64,000 nucleotides of DNA from Buddleja alternifolia (GCA_019426215.1 CM033396.1:21715101-21779100); one strand, 5' to 3'; positions 23,348 to 34,772 are shown, counted from the first letter of the stretch. Numbers and translations: made by a program. Notes: generated from the sequence alone by a model not told the origin.

Positions 23348-24225
23348 TTTGCTTGTCTGGACAAGAATTTTCCCTCACTACTGTGTAATATATCCTTCAT
23401 GATTTGCTAATGTAGGTAAAAATCATCATTCAGATAAAATAACAAGTTAAAGAAAACAATAATGGAACCATGAACTAAGCCTACAGCCCTAAGTGTATAG
23501 GTTGTATTACCACAAGTATCATAATATTTCTCCTTTAGCCCATTTCTTATCAGTTATAATTCTCTTAAACAATTACTTGCACATATTCTCTATTTATATC
23601 GTAAAATTCTATTTGACACATTTCAATGTAAATTGTGACTAAAATTATCTAACATTCTATCAAAATCAAAATAAAACATATTTCTCCATTTTTTCATAGA
23701 ATTTTTTGGAAAATATCTAGACAGACTCATGCTCTTATTCTAGATACTTCTTTTTTATAATTTTACTCTTCTAACTTGAAGTGATATATTCATTGTAACC
23801 ATTTGTAGACTTAATTTTAAAAGTCAATTCTTCTAAATCGAATTATATTCATTGCCACCATTTGCAAATACATCGTAAACTGCAAAGCAAATATATACTT
23901 CAATATAAAATAACAAAACCTTAAACTTAGACTTGGTAGCCTTCTAACATGATTAATGCAACTAATTGATACAGTAACAACATTAACTCATCATCTAAAA
24001 TTATGACCACCATATAATGAGAGAAAGAAGAGTTAAAATCAATGGAAAAAGATTAAAATTAAATTTTGTGACATGTGAGATGTCTTATTTAATTGATTTA
24101 GTTTTTAACTTTTATTCAGGATAAGGTGTTTATAATTTTGTAAATGTAATGCATGAATTACAAACAAGATCCCTTAGTTTAACTTTTTTTTTTTAATTAA
24201 ATAAATCTCCTGTAATAATTTTAAA
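23348..24225. other. AT-rich intergenic stretch
   Basis: No coding, RNA or repeat structure that I can name. Confidence 0.6.
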
Positions 24226-24236
24226 AACAACATGTT

Positions 24237-24267
24237 TACACATGCAACGCACGTAGTTTTTACTAGT
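24237..24267 (+). mobile_element. Possible Helitron 3' terminus
   Basis: ACATGCAACGCACGTAG followed by a T-rich gap and CTAGT (24263-24267). Plant Helitron 3' ends have a short GC-rich hairpin about ten bases before CTRR. The hairpin here is weak, and no 5' TC end was located. Confidence 0.3.
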
Positions 24268-24359
24268 AGAAGAAAAAGTAGCAAAAATGAAGAACAAATA
24301 CAAAAAAAGGAAAAGAAAAAAGGCAAAACTCTAGTCCAAAAAACAAAAAAAGAAAAGGT

Positions 24360-24597
24360 CTTGCAATTTCGGTTCCGGTTCCAAACTTGCGGGTACCCGC
24401 GAGTCTCACGGTTTAGGTTCCAAACTCGCGGGTACCCACAAGCGGTAGTGTAAAAACAATACACGAGTACCCGTGGGTCTAGCGATTCCGGGTCCTGACG
24501 GTTCCGGGTTCTTTATTATGCAATTCGGGTTCCAAAAATTTATGCAGTTCCAGTTTCGGTTCCGAATCCTCAAGAACCAGCCCGTTGCCATCCCTAG
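24360..24597 (-). mobile_element. hAT-type terminus with subterminal repeats
   Basis: On the minus strand it starts TAGGGATGGCAACGGG, a common plant hAT end. It continues with clustered CGGGTACCCGC and GGTTCCGGTTCC-like motifs in direct and inverted order, as in hAT subterminal regions. The opposite end was not found, so this is one end of a non-autonomous or truncated element. Confidence 0.55.
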
Positions 24598-24771
24598 ATT
24601 TCTCCTTCTTCGAGCCACGTTTATGTAAACTTGTAAGACTTTTGCAGTCAATTTGGAACCTATAAAATGAGCATGTACAACTTTGATTGAGTCGTAAAGA
24701 GAACTTTGATGCTTTGAACATTTCTTCTTGCTGTTTTTCATCGATTTGGATTCCATGGCCCCTTTTTATAG

Positions 24772-24776
24772 GTGTC
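24772..24776. repeat. TRIM target-site duplication (GTGTC)
   Basis: GTGTC here and at 25205-25209 flank the TRIM exactly. Confidence 0.9.
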
Positions 24777-24917
24777 TGATATGACCTTGGGAGAACCCAA
24801 CCCCGAAAGCTAGCTTATTGAGGTGGAAGAGCCCAAAGCCATATAAATCCCACATTCGAACCCCATAATTCCAATGTGGGATCCAAGTCCCATACCTTGC
24901 AATTTAGGATCGCAACA
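24777..24917 (-). repeat. TRIM 3' LTR
   Basis: The 141-bp repeat at the polypurine side. It differs from the 5' LTR mainly by transitions (e.g. CCCCGAAAG versus CCCCAAAAG). Confidence 0.9.
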
Positions 24918-25063
24918 ATCCACCACGCTCCGCAGCCCGGCGCCCACGCCGGCGGCAGCCTCCGGACCTCGGCTCTCTCTCGGATCCATCGAGTAGGCGC
25001 CCTCACCGCCCTTGCGCCGCACGATTGCACTGGGAGTAGTAGTGGATTTGCTCTGATACCAAT

Positions 25064-25204
25064 TGATATGACCTTGGGAGAACCCAACCCCAAAAGCTAG
25101 CTTATTGAGGTGGAAGAGCCCAAAACCATATAAACCCCACATTCGAACCCCATAATTCCAATGTGGGATCCAAGTCCCATACCTTGCAATTTAGGATCAT
25201 AACA
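25064..25204 (-). repeat. TRIM 5' LTR
   Basis: The 141-bp repeat next to the primer-binding site. It contains an internal near-palindrome around CCCACATT / AATGTGGG. Confidence 0.9.
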
Positions 25205-25539
25205 GTGTCTGAGGTAGGAGACTCATGACCCACTTGAACGTCTTTGATATCATCTCCTCAGGATATGTATCACTGGCAACATAAATTCCTCTAACATAAT
25301 CGATGGCAACCTTAAAATCAACACTTGGTTAAGATAACTTTTTCTTTGATTTGCAAGAACTTTGGGTTAGTAGATGCCCACTTAACTTCCATCTTATTTC
25401 CTGCATAAAGCATCCAACATCTGAAATTTGCACTATTGCACTATAGACCACTGAACCTAGCTTAGCACAAGCTTCATCACAACAAATGTCATACCTGGAC
25501 TTGAAAGCAACTAAAAGAACTATACCTAGTGAACTCAAT

Positions 25540-28000
25540 CATATATATATTGTCGGAGGGGATGTGGCGAGAAATACTACCACCAGCGCTTGCCACAATG
25601 ATATGTTCATCTCATCTCTTAGGATGCATTTATTGTTACATATCTCGCAGTAGGAATCATCAGTATTTAGGTAACTATAAAGATGGTAGATCAAAGTGAA
25701 TTGGAGGACAAGATGTGTTGTGTACTCATTCACCAACATATCATCAACTCCTCTTCCTCCCGCTCATTGTCAATCATTTGCTGATGCTGCTATTGCTCAT
25801 CATTGTGTAATTTGTTGGACAAAATCATTACAACTCAAGAAATGCTGATAGGTGACAATGATCAAAGGACTGTGGATTATCTTTTATCTCTGGCAGGTGA
25901 TTTGGTATTTTTGACTGATGAGGCAAGCTGTAATGACTTCCAGAAAAACTCATTTACCGGAACCAGATCAGCGGACCCTCTTCGACGACATCTTCTTGTT
26001 CTACATTTCTGAAACAAACATCACAAGGATATAATATCACAAATTAAATTGACAATTACCACCAATCTGACAGTATTATAATTAATTATAGTCCGTCCAC
26101 CAAGCCGAACTACAGAAGCAAATTGCATAAATGAACTATATATGATAACACAGGATTATAAATATGTTGGACCGGTGAACTATCAAGTTGCTATTTCTGC
26201 AATTTAAAAGTTACCTCACATACAAATATTGATAAAGCAATAAGTTAAATTTAGTTTGTTGGCCTTCTGAAATGCTTCAGAAGTATTCCTAGAAATGGTA
26301 AGAGTAGTTGCATATACATTTTCAATTCAGTTTGTGACGTGTATGTTCTTTTCCGTGTTATTATATTTCAGATTGATAATCATATTATTACGTCAAATAA
26401 ATTTATTTAATAGATAGATGAGATTACAACAAAATATAGGCACATTTAATTAAACAAAGTTAGTTTGAGGAAAACTGCTACCAGTAGTTGTAACTAGCTT
26501 AGTAAAGTAAGGAAAAGTTAAATATTTTCGTAAGTTTTTTCAGCAAAAATCTCCAGAATAAGTCTCAATATTGTACTAAAGAGAAAAGAACCCAATTTTT
26601 TGGTGGGATGGGGGAGTGAAGATAAGTAACAATATTCTTATGCCTCAACAAGCATTAGCGGCATATACGTATGTATAATGAGATCTCAAATCATGTCAAA
26701 AGAACAGATCGATGATACAAATGTGAAAAAGACTAAAAACATGTAATCCTAAACAGCTTTTTGTTTTTTTTTTTATCATAAATACATTAAATGTTTAAAA
26801 AGCAACATTTGGAGATATTTATGCCAAAAGAGTATGAATAGTTATTGAGCTGTAAACCAACCTATATGAAGGCTTCAGAAAAAGAAACCAAACTTTTGAA
26901 ATCAGGATCAAACACCAATTTAATTGAGTTGATGCCACTGCATCCGTACATGATTCTGTGGAAGTATGACAATGCAACAACATTTGGTTTAGAAAGGGGA
27001 AAGATGAGAGTGATGCTCACGTCTTGCATAAACAGGTTGGTATGAAAATGATGTGTTTATGGCTTGGTACCACTTAAAAACTTAATTTAAGCACGATTTT
27101 TAATAAGTAGTAGTGATTCTTATCAAAGAATGAGCAATATATAATGCAGATATAGTTACTTTTCAAATGTAATTTTTCATGCCACAGGGTTGTTTATGGC
27201 AATAATCTCATTATTCTAACACTAGCAGAGGATCTTCGTAGTACTGGATAATCCAATAATCAACAGTAACTTCAAAACCACAATAGTTGACTTGTGTGAT
27301 GGTTGCAAGAACGCTAAGAATTCAGCAACAAATAATTTTCTATCTAAAGTCAGAGAACAAGAAGAAGGTGAAAATCAGGATCACGTTGCTACAGGAAAAT
27401 TGAAATTTGTAGAACTACTACCATCTTTTTAAATGCTCAATTGTCCACCTGAAAAATCAATCTTTTGCAAGAACCTAGAGATTTGATGTCTAATTTAAAG
27501 ATAATTCTTTTGTAAGAGATGCTCATTTATAGAGCTACCAAGTACTAACCGCTCCTCTCTTTTTTACGATAGCGGGGTGTAGATATGATGTACCTGTTTT
27601 GCCAAGTGAAAGTGAAAGTGAAAGTGAAGTTTCCCAGTCCTCATTCCCTGTCAATCAGGGCAAACAACCTGAACTTCTTCTGGCTTCAGTTCTTGTGAAT
27701 GATTGACATAATTATTACCCCAGAAAAGGCAAATCCACAGAACTCAAAATTCAAATTGGGAAGTGAAGCTGCTTATGTCGATTCCAGATTGTCAAAAATT
27801 CAAACCCGAGTTATTTGTTCAGGCCAAGACAAGCCCCAAAAAGATTTTCCAGCCCTAGATAACATGTAAACATTTCCACAAGGGAATCACTGAAAGGCTT
27901 CAAATTTCCATGAGCTCTTCAAGTGGATATTTTCTAAATCTGCACATGATTATAGCCATTAACTCCATTAAACAGTTGACATTTGTAAAAGGTGATCTGA
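25540..28000. other. Gene-poor AT-rich region
   Basis: No ORF above about 70 codons and no recognised domain. Short open stretches at 25803-26012 (plus) and 26845-27045 (plus) do not resemble any family I know and lack clear splice context. AAGTGAAAGTGAAAGTGAA at 27607-27625 is a short GTGAAA repeat. Confidence 0.55.
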
Positions 28001-28093
28001 TTAAGCTTTGAGGCCGTAAGACTTCATATCAGTGACTCCGAGGATCACATTCAATGACCCACCACACACACACACATACAGAAGCAAGTACAT

Positions 28094-28256
28094 ACCAATT
28101 TTGTAAACTAAAAAACTCCGGACCAAAGAAGAGTGGGCTAAAACTTTAGGTACTATGCCCCTCAACATATTGCTCTGTAAGAAACTCCCTAAAACCTCAG
28201 CCCTGTCAAAGTCAACCTTTAGGAAGTCCGACATCACGGCCACAACTTTTCTGAGG
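28094..28256 (-). other. Possible orphan exon
   Basis: On the minus strand a segment bounded by an acceptor-like TTATCCTCAG (before AAAAGTTGTGG) and a donor-like TTG/GTATGT is open throughout. It reads VVAVMSDFLKVDFDRAEVLG then FLQSNMLRGIVPKVLAHSSL. I do not recognise it. No partner exon was found, so it may be a gene relic or chance. Confidence 0.25.
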
Positions 28257-29833
28257 ATAAGTTAAGACGTTATACAAGTAGTACCTGCAATAAATTAACA
28301 AAAAGTTAGCAAGATAGACAAAATAAACCAGGATATGCTATCTCAAGAGCACATGAGATAATAATTATAAAAGAAAAGCTTCTATTACGATATCAAGGGC
28401 AGAAACCTATATTGTTCATCAGCCTTGAAGCCCATATAGACTTTTGTAGAAGCAATACTTTGCTTAAATGGATTAAATTAATTATGCTATTAGCAAAGAA
28501 AGACCCCATATAAATTACATTGCTTTGGCTTGAAAGTTTCCAAATTAATATTTGAAGAGGATAAAGGAGTAATGGAGAAAGAAAATCTTTCTCTGAGAGA
28601 ACATTAACCCTCCTCTTGGAGTTTCACGGGAGGGAGAAAGCGGATCTAAATCAGCTTTTCCTTCTGTTGCTGCTTTGGGGGTAGGGGGCATCAAGAACCA
28701 GATGAAATGGCGCACTTAGTTATCTATTAGATGTTTGCCTAACAAATGAAATACCATAATAAAAAAATCAAATAATGGCTTCTGTGAAGTGGGATGAGAC
28801 ACTCTATACCCGATACCTCCTTTGAGTTTTCCATACTGATGGATGCAACTTTTCTAGTCTCCAAATTCCCAGTGTTTCCCACTACTCATCTTTCCACCTC
28901 CATTCCCTTATTTTCTTGTCATATGTCATAACGAGTTGCTACTTTACGAACACCATGACGAAAAAAGAAAAAAATCAGCACCAGGATTTCTGAGCCTCAA
29001 TAGGTGTTAAAATGGCAAAATTTCATAATTCACTGCAAAAATAGCAGAAACATTTTGAGCTAAAATCAACAGCATGCGTTTGAAGATAGATCTCTTATCT
29101 ATATTGGTACGAATTCTTTTTGTATGTGCATATGCAAGCCCAATATGTTTTGCTTATTATGGTCATTCAAGTCTCGCACACTATATAAGAATATAAATTT
29201 AGATTGGTGAAAGTCAAAACGCTCAGTAACCCTTATGATAAATATCATTTTCATGATTCTATGCCGTCTCCTTAAAGTAACAAAAAGAATAGTGCAGATA
29301 ATGTACAAATCATTAAAACTAAATTTGTGTTTGAAACTGATATAGTGTCACGTAGATGCATATTGAAATCTGATGAAATACCAATTAAACTTGCTGTTTA
29401 GTATCTTTTGACTATCATTCTTACATGTATGTGTTTTATTTTCAGGCAACTTATCTACTGGAATACAACGGTTATACAGACTGAAACAATTGACTCAACA
29501 GAGAAAACAACTCAATATACTATGGCTTAAGTACAGAAGTTAGTAACAAGTATATACTGAAAACAAAGTAAACAACTTTCACAGCTCACTCAAACTAATT
29601 TATGAACTGAAAAGGTTTTAGATCTGTTATGAAGCCCTAGCAGTTCGAAAGAACTTTCAACGAGAAATAATGAACAAGAAGAAACAAGATGGCACAGTTT
29701 GAATTTGGTCAAGCATGAAAAGCAACGAATAGAGAACAATTCCCACACCATGAAACATATCTTACTTGGTAAAAGCTAATCAACATTAAGAAAAACAATT
29801 AATTTGAATCTGGAATCCCAAAATTTTACCTAT
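28257..29833. other. Intergenic region downstream of the PPR gene
   Basis: AT-rich, no supported gene. It probably includes the 3' UTR of the minus-strand PPR gene near 29600-29833. Confidence 0.5.
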
Positions 29834-32209
29834 TCAGGAAGCACAAACACGCTTGGCCATCTTTTCTAATACTTTCTGAACCATGGCTGTGTTTGCATTA
29901 GATGCAAAAGCATCTACCAAAGCTGTGTAAATAAAAGTATCAGCTAACATGTCCTTCTCTTCCATCTCTTGCAAAAAGACCAGAGCAACATCTGGCTTCT
30001 GGCACTTGCAAAGCCCATTAATAAGAGCCATGTATGAAATTCTATTTGGGTTACATCCCTTATGTTTCATTTCAGTCCAAATCTTAAGAGCATTATCGGG
30101 TTTTCCAGCATTGCATAATCCATCTACTAAAGTTGTGTAAGTAATGATATTGGGTTCCTGCCCTTCCTCTATCATCCTTGAAAGACATTGGATAGCTTGA
30201 TCAGTATCACCATATTTACACCACCCATCAATTAGCAAATTGTAGGTAACCACTGATGGAATGAGTCCCTTACCAAGTATCTCCTTCACAATGTCTTCAG
30301 CTTCTGTTATCCTTTTGGTCTTACAGAGCCCCTTAATGATAATGTTATAGGCAACTACATCAGGACAATAACCTCGTTCACAAACTTCTCTAAATAGCTT
30401 CAGAGCGTGATCCTGTTCGTTGATACTGAGGAAACCATCGATAGTTGCAGAGTATGCGATCATATCAGGGAAGAACCCTTCTTTCGACATGTTAGCAAGG
30501 AAATTACGGGCTTCAACTGCCTTTCCATGTTCACATAGTTTCTTGACAAGCAGTGTATAGTTTTTAATCCAGGGCTCATGCCCACAAACACGCATCTCCC
30601 TCAGCATATCAAGAGCCCCTGCAACATCCTCTCGTCTACATAAGCAACCAAGTATACAATTGAAGGTGAAATGTGTTGGCTGGAACTCTGTCTCCTTCAT
30701 TTCATTCAGAAGATCAAAGCATTCATCCAACCTATCAGCATTGCTTAAGCAATGAATTAAATTATTAAACAAAAAAACACTACGTTTGCAACCACTTCGA
30801 TCCATGTCATGAAATAGGTCTAGGGCCATATCTAACTTACCAGCATTGCACAAACCATTAACGACAGTTTGAAAACAAATTGTATCAGGCTTTTCCTTCA
30901 TCAAAGATACTTTGTCTCCCTGACTATTCCCATTCATACAAAATCCCATAGTTGCCTTCAAAAGATGATAAGCTTTATCAACAGAACCATCATTGACAAG
31001 ACCTGTCAAAATAGAATTATACAGCAGCATCTTTTTCCCCAAATCCAAATCCATGCAACTATCTTCCAGCAATTGAATCAAGTCTTTATCTTCGGGGATG
31101 CATGATAACAGCTGGGAAATTATTCTCACATCAGGAGAAATTCCCGATTCTTTCATGTGCATTTGCAGCATACGGACTTTCTCAATCTCCTTATTCTTGC
31201 ATAGACTTCCAATTAGCACATCATAAACAGAAATATCCGGCAGATATCCAAGTTTTCGCATTTTATCATATAATTGTAGAGCTTTATCCACCCTATACTC
31301 CCTCACGAACCCATGAATCAAAACACAAAAAGTCTTCTCATTCAAGCTAATGTTGAGATTCCTCTCAGTCCACTCAACTAACTCAAAAGCCTTATCCACC
31401 TCTCCGGACTTGCTATAAGACAGCACTAAAATAGCCAATACATGCTGATCAACCCATCCCTTGTCATTCAGTTCATTAAATACTATCAACGCCTTTTCAA
31501 ACTCCCCGGCATTGCAGTAGCATTGTAGTGCTGGTGTCAAAGCATGCTTATCAATGGGCAAACCCAAATTTCTCATCTCGTTGAATCTATACTCCAACAA
31601 ACCAACATCACCACTCTTCGAAATAGCCTCCAACAAACAGTTATAGCTGTAGCAATTCAAAACACAAAGTCCAGATATTTTCACTTGATCAAACAAAGAA
31701 TTGGCTTCTTTAACTAAACCTTGACTACCTAGACATCTTAAGAAGTATCCCAAGGCCCCCGGCGTCCAGAAACACTGGGAACTCAATAAATTTACAGTGA
31801 GATCCCTCAGTGAGGCATTTTGTCGAGCACTTGAGAGGATTGCAGCCATAGCATTATATGCATAACAACTGTGAGTGTACCCTTGTTGATTCGACGCCCA
31901 GTTGAAGAACATATGAGCTAATCTCCAATTTCTGAAAGATTTCAAGACAGATTCTACTACTTGCGGAGTGAGTTTTGAGCTTAACTCTTGAAGCTCAGGG
32001 GATTCTAAGCAAATGGGTGTCTTTGTAAAGATAGAGATGAGGGATGCTTCAACCGTGATCGAATTAACATTGCCGCAAATGGGCCTCCTTTGTGTCAAAT
32101 GAAAGTAATTTCTTTCCGTACAGACTGCTGAAGTGAAGAAACTTTGGCTGGTTGATTTGAAGAGAATACAAATATAATAAGTCGGGTTGGGGATTCTGCT
32201 TTTATACAT
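29834..32209 (-). CDS. P-class pentatricopeptide repeat protein, mitochondrial type
   Basis: A single 791-residue frame without introns, as usual for PPR genes. The N-terminus is rich in Ser/Thr/Arg with few acidic residues, which suits an organelle targeting peptide. From about residue 115 to the end there are tandem 35-residue repeats with the PPR consensus, e.g. SYNCLLEAISKSGDVGLLEY, TFCVLIHGFVREYRVDKALQ, VAYNIIIKGLCKTKRITEAE, VTYNLLIDGWCKYGDTDQAI and ITYTTLVDGLCNAGKPDNAL. Roughly 16 to 18 repeats are visible, all P-type, with no E or DYW tail, so RNA stabilisation or processing is more likely than editing. It looks like the counterpart of Arabidopsis At5g08310 (the QQGY-H-YNAMA-ILS-ARQNASL segment and the C-terminal repeats agree with what I recall of that protein). 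The target RNA is unknown. Confidence 0.93.
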   Translation of the reverse strand: MYKSRIPNPTYYICILFKSTSQSFFTSAVCTERNYFHLTQRRPICGNVNSITVEASLISIFTKTPICLESPELQELSSKLTPQVVESVLKSFRNWRLAHMFFNWASNQQGYTHSCYAYNAMAAILSSARQNASLRDLTVNLLSSQCFWTPGALGYFLRCLGSQGLVKEANSLFDQVKISGLCVLNCYSYNCLLEAISKSGDVGLLEYRFNEMRNLGLPIDKHALTPALQCYCNAGEFEKALIVFNELNDKGWVDQHVLAILVLSYSKSGEVDKAFELVEWTERNLNISLNEKTFCVLIHGFVREYRVDKALQLYDKMRKLGYLPDISVYDVLIGSLCKNKEIEKVRMLQMHMKESGISPDVRIISQLLSCIPEDKDLIQLLEDSCMDLDLGKKMLLYNSILTGLVNDGSVDKAYHLLKATMGFCMNGNSQGDKVSLMKEKPDTICFQTVVNGLCNAGKLDMALDLFHDMDRSGCKRSVFLFNNLIHCLSNADRLDECFDLLNEMKETEFQPTHFTFNCILGCLCRREDVAGALDMLREMRVCGHEPWIKNYTLLVKKLCEHGKAVEARNFLANMSKEGFFPDMIAYSATIDGFLSINEQDHALKLFREVCERGYCPDVVAYNIIIKGLCKTKRITEAEDIVKEILGKGLIPSVVTYNLLIDGWCKYGDTDQAIQCLSRMIEEGQEPNIITYTTLVDGLCNAGKPDNALKIWTEMKHKGCNPNRISYMALINGLCKCQKPDVALVFLQEMEEKDMLADTFIYTALVDAFASNANTAMVQKVLEKMAKRVCAS

Positions 32210-32708
32210 TGCTTGTTGAATAAAGCTCGATATTGCATTGCAGTCTATTCATGTGCTGTTTCTCATCACAATTCAAAACTTGTTGCTGGTTTTTGGCAAA
32301 TGGTACTGAAACTCAACTTTTCCGGTCTTTGAAGATGCCGGGGCTTTTCTCCCCTGCACTTTGGTTTTATATTATTATTATAGATATGGGTAAAAAGCAT
32401 TTTCACATAATTTTGCCGCGCAATTTATTAACTTTTATACTCCAATACCCAATTTTTATAAATTGTGATTAATAAGTTCATCGGAAGAATAATTTAACTT
32501 AGATTATGCACTCAACTATTTATATATTGATATGTGCATATTACACCATATCCTATGGCATTTTATGCACCTAACTACTTATACATTACGTGATATATGA
32601 ACTTCCGTACATAATCTAAATCATGTCTAAGGCACGTGATAAACTTTTCAGATGGAATATTTTATAAATTTCACAATTTACAAATGTTTGATACTCAGGT
32701 GTAAAAAT
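32210..32708. other. Upstream region of the PPR gene
   Basis: AT-rich promoter-side sequence for the minus-strand PPR gene. No clear TATA box could be assigned and no other gene is seen. Confidence 0.5.
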
Positions 32709-32711
32709 TAA

Positions 32712-34769
32712 GGCTCTGTTTAGATGTATTTTCATTTCATTTTCAATCATCATTTCTTAAAACTTATGAAAAAACGAGTTTTTTTTATTTTTGTGTGAAA
32801 ATATCGAGTATATCATCATGTTTGGTTGTGTTTTTTTATTGAATTAGTTAAAAATAATGATTATGTAAATATTATAGATAAAATAATAAATAATATTATA
32901 TTAATTAAATATATATTTAAGTAAAACTAATAAACATTAACCCCAAAAAAATACTACAAATACTCAAAATGGGTTTTAAAATATGCACAAGCCTATGAAA
33001 GTTAATACTATGGCTCTGTATGGTTGTGTTTTCAAAAATGAATTCTGAGTTTTTTTGGAAAAATGTGTTTTATAGAAATTCGTGTGAAAATGTTGACTTT
33101 ATTTGTTTGTTTTGATGTATTTTTAGAATATGATTGAAAGTAGTGTAGATGTGATAAGATTTGATATATGAAATGATTAAATTAGTTATGAATGTGATGA
33201 TAATGGGGAAAAAGATATTAGAATAATATTTTTGATGAATAGTTATGTATTATGTATAAAGTAATATGTATGTGTGTGTGTGTATATACATATATAATAT
33301 ATGTTTTATACAATTAAATAAAGATAAATTAAAAAGGAGAGAGAAAGAGGGGGAGGCCTTTTTTTTTGGGGGGGGCGGGGGTTGCGTTTTGTCAATTTTG
33401 TTTTTTCTTTTCCTTTGTCACCTTTTCATTTCTTTTGTTTCTTTTTAGTTTTTTATTTTTATCTTTTTTCTATTTCGTGTTTTCTTTTCAATTCCATGTT
33501 TTAAAAATTTAAGAAAATTGAGTCTTGCTTGTCCATTTTATTTTATTTTTCTTCCCATCCATTTTAATATTAAAGCTTGTAACATAACTTATTTTTTTCC
33601 CTTTTATTTGTTATTTTTATTTGTTCTTTCCTTTTATATGAGGTTTTCTTTTTTCTTTTGATGATGAAGAGAACCATTAAATGACGGGGTTTAACTAACT
33701 ATCATCAATATGTGTGATTTATTAATTTAACAACTTAAATACAAAAGTATATTTTTTCTTAGTTGATTTTTTAAATTGTGATCGATTTGTTGTACTAGTT
33801 ATAACCTTAGTTAGTTATATACGGGACAACAAAGATTTGATATTTAATACGTATGAGTATATTATGACTTTTTGACGAAAGTTACAGTGAAAAAATCAAT
33901 TAACAAATATGAGAACGAAAATAAACTAATTAATGCGTATATGGGTTCAATACGAAATAAATTTTCAAGAGAATAAATACGGCTTATTTACATATTAATT
34001 TGTAAGATATATTGCTCATACTCACTTTTACATTACGAAAAAACGGATTTGATTTATTAGTTGACAATAATTAAAATTTTGATAAATTATTAACTTTTGT
34101 GTTTTTAATTTAATAATATTCAACTAATAATATGATAATTTCAATATAATTTTCAAATTTAAAATAAAAATTTAAAAGATACGTAATGTACATCTTAGTA
34201 CTTTTTTATAAAAAAAAAATTGCTATTATTCGAATTTAATATTATTTAATAATAATAATTGAAATATTTGGAAAATTGAACATGAATTTTTATTATATAA
34301 AATATGATAAAGTAAGAAAGAGAATGAGTTGGAGAGTGAGATAATGTAATTAATGATCAAAAATTGTGAATTGATTGAAAGGATGAAATGATTGGTTGTT
34401 ATATAGGGGAATGTACAGTAGGATTTAAAATTTGAGTATTTTCTGTAGAATTTACCTTGGAGTGTGTATCATCATTTTCTGGTGATTCAGAAAATGCAGT
34501 TCAAAATACCTAACCATACAGAGCCTATGTATTTTAATCCATTATGACATCATAATTGTTGCTGAAAATATGGATTTAGAGAAGGAGATGTGAGAAAAAG
34601 AAAAAAGTGAGTGCGATTTGGTAAAGTGAAAGGTAGTTATTGGAGTATATGAAAGTAAAAAATGAAAAAAAAGTGTAATTTTAGTTGAGAATGGTGTAAA
34701 GTGTGTATTTTCATTTTCAAGTGAAAATGAAATGAAAATTGGCCTTTGAAAACACAAAAAAATGTTGCC
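32712..34769. mobile_element. Outer Tourist-like (PIF/Harbinger) element, probable
   Basis: The left end is GGCTCTGTTTAGATG. The right end, read on the other strand, is GGCAACATTTTTTTG. Both are followed inward by the same ATTTTCATTTCATTTTC block in inverted orientation (32729-32745 and 34723-34739). TAA flanks both sides (32709-32711 and 34770-34772), the TWA target of PIF/Harbinger elements. The outermost inverted repeat is degenerate. It encloses the inner element. Confidence 0.45.
33012..34525. mobile_element. Inner Tourist-like non-autonomous DNA transposon
   Basis: The terminal inverted repeat GGCTCTGTATGGTT is perfect for 14 bp (33012-33025 against 34512-34525) and continues imperfectly. 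TAT flanks both ends. There is no transposase ORF; the interior is AT-rich with a T-run/G-run near 33359-33381. The end sequence resembles Tourist ends (GGSCCTGTTTGG). The TAT flank is slightly off the usual TWA. Confidence 0.65.
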
Positions 34770-34772
34770 TAA

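Larger units (their letters stand above)
24777..25204 (-). mobile_element. TRIM (terminal-repeat retrotransposon in miniature), intact
   Basis: Two 141-bp direct repeats (24777-24917 and 25064-25204) differ at only about five positions. They flank a 146-bp GC-rich core. On the minus strand each repeat starts TGTT and ends ATCA. The 5' repeat is followed after two bases by TGGTATCAGAGC (25050-25061), the initiator-tRNA primer site. The core ends in a purine-rich GGAGCGTGGTGGAT next to the other repeat. It encodes no gag or pol. A short minus-strand frame in the core (start MDPRESRG) is probably chance or a relic. It has no 5S-like segment, so it is not Cassandra. Confidence 0.93.
24598..25538 (-). 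pseudogene. Unidentified reading frame interrupted by a TRIM
   Basis: On the minus strand a frame from 25538 reads through YDICCDEACAKLGSVVYSAI and FMQEIRWKLSGHLL to a stop at 25329. It continues in the same frame (VDFKVAIDYVRGIYVASDTY, FKWVMSLLPQ) to the TRIM insertion. Beyond the TRIM and one copy of its GTGTC duplication the frame stays open (IKRGHGIQIDEKQQEEMFKA, then SLTSLHKRGSKKEK) until the hAT end at about 24597. I do not recognise the product. The length of open frame and its continuity across the insertion suggest a former exon. The single TAA and the insertion make it non-functional. Confidence 0.4.

Noticed and set aside
24479..24756. Minus-strand frames through the hAT terminus taken as one gene
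   Set aside because: The part left of 24597 is hAT subterminal repeat translated by chance; only the part right of it is kept as a candidate exon.
25050..25061. tRNA-like GCTCTGATACCA
   Set aside because: It is the reverse complement of a retroelement primer-binding site, not part of a tRNA gene.
24876..25142. Several overlapping open frames across the TRIM on both strands
   Set aside because: They follow the GC-rich core and LTRs of the TRIM and have no known domain; the element is non-coding by structure.
24777..25204. Cassandra-type TRIM
   Set aside because: Cassandra LTRs carry a 5S rRNA-like pol III segment; no 5S A/C box sequence is visible here.
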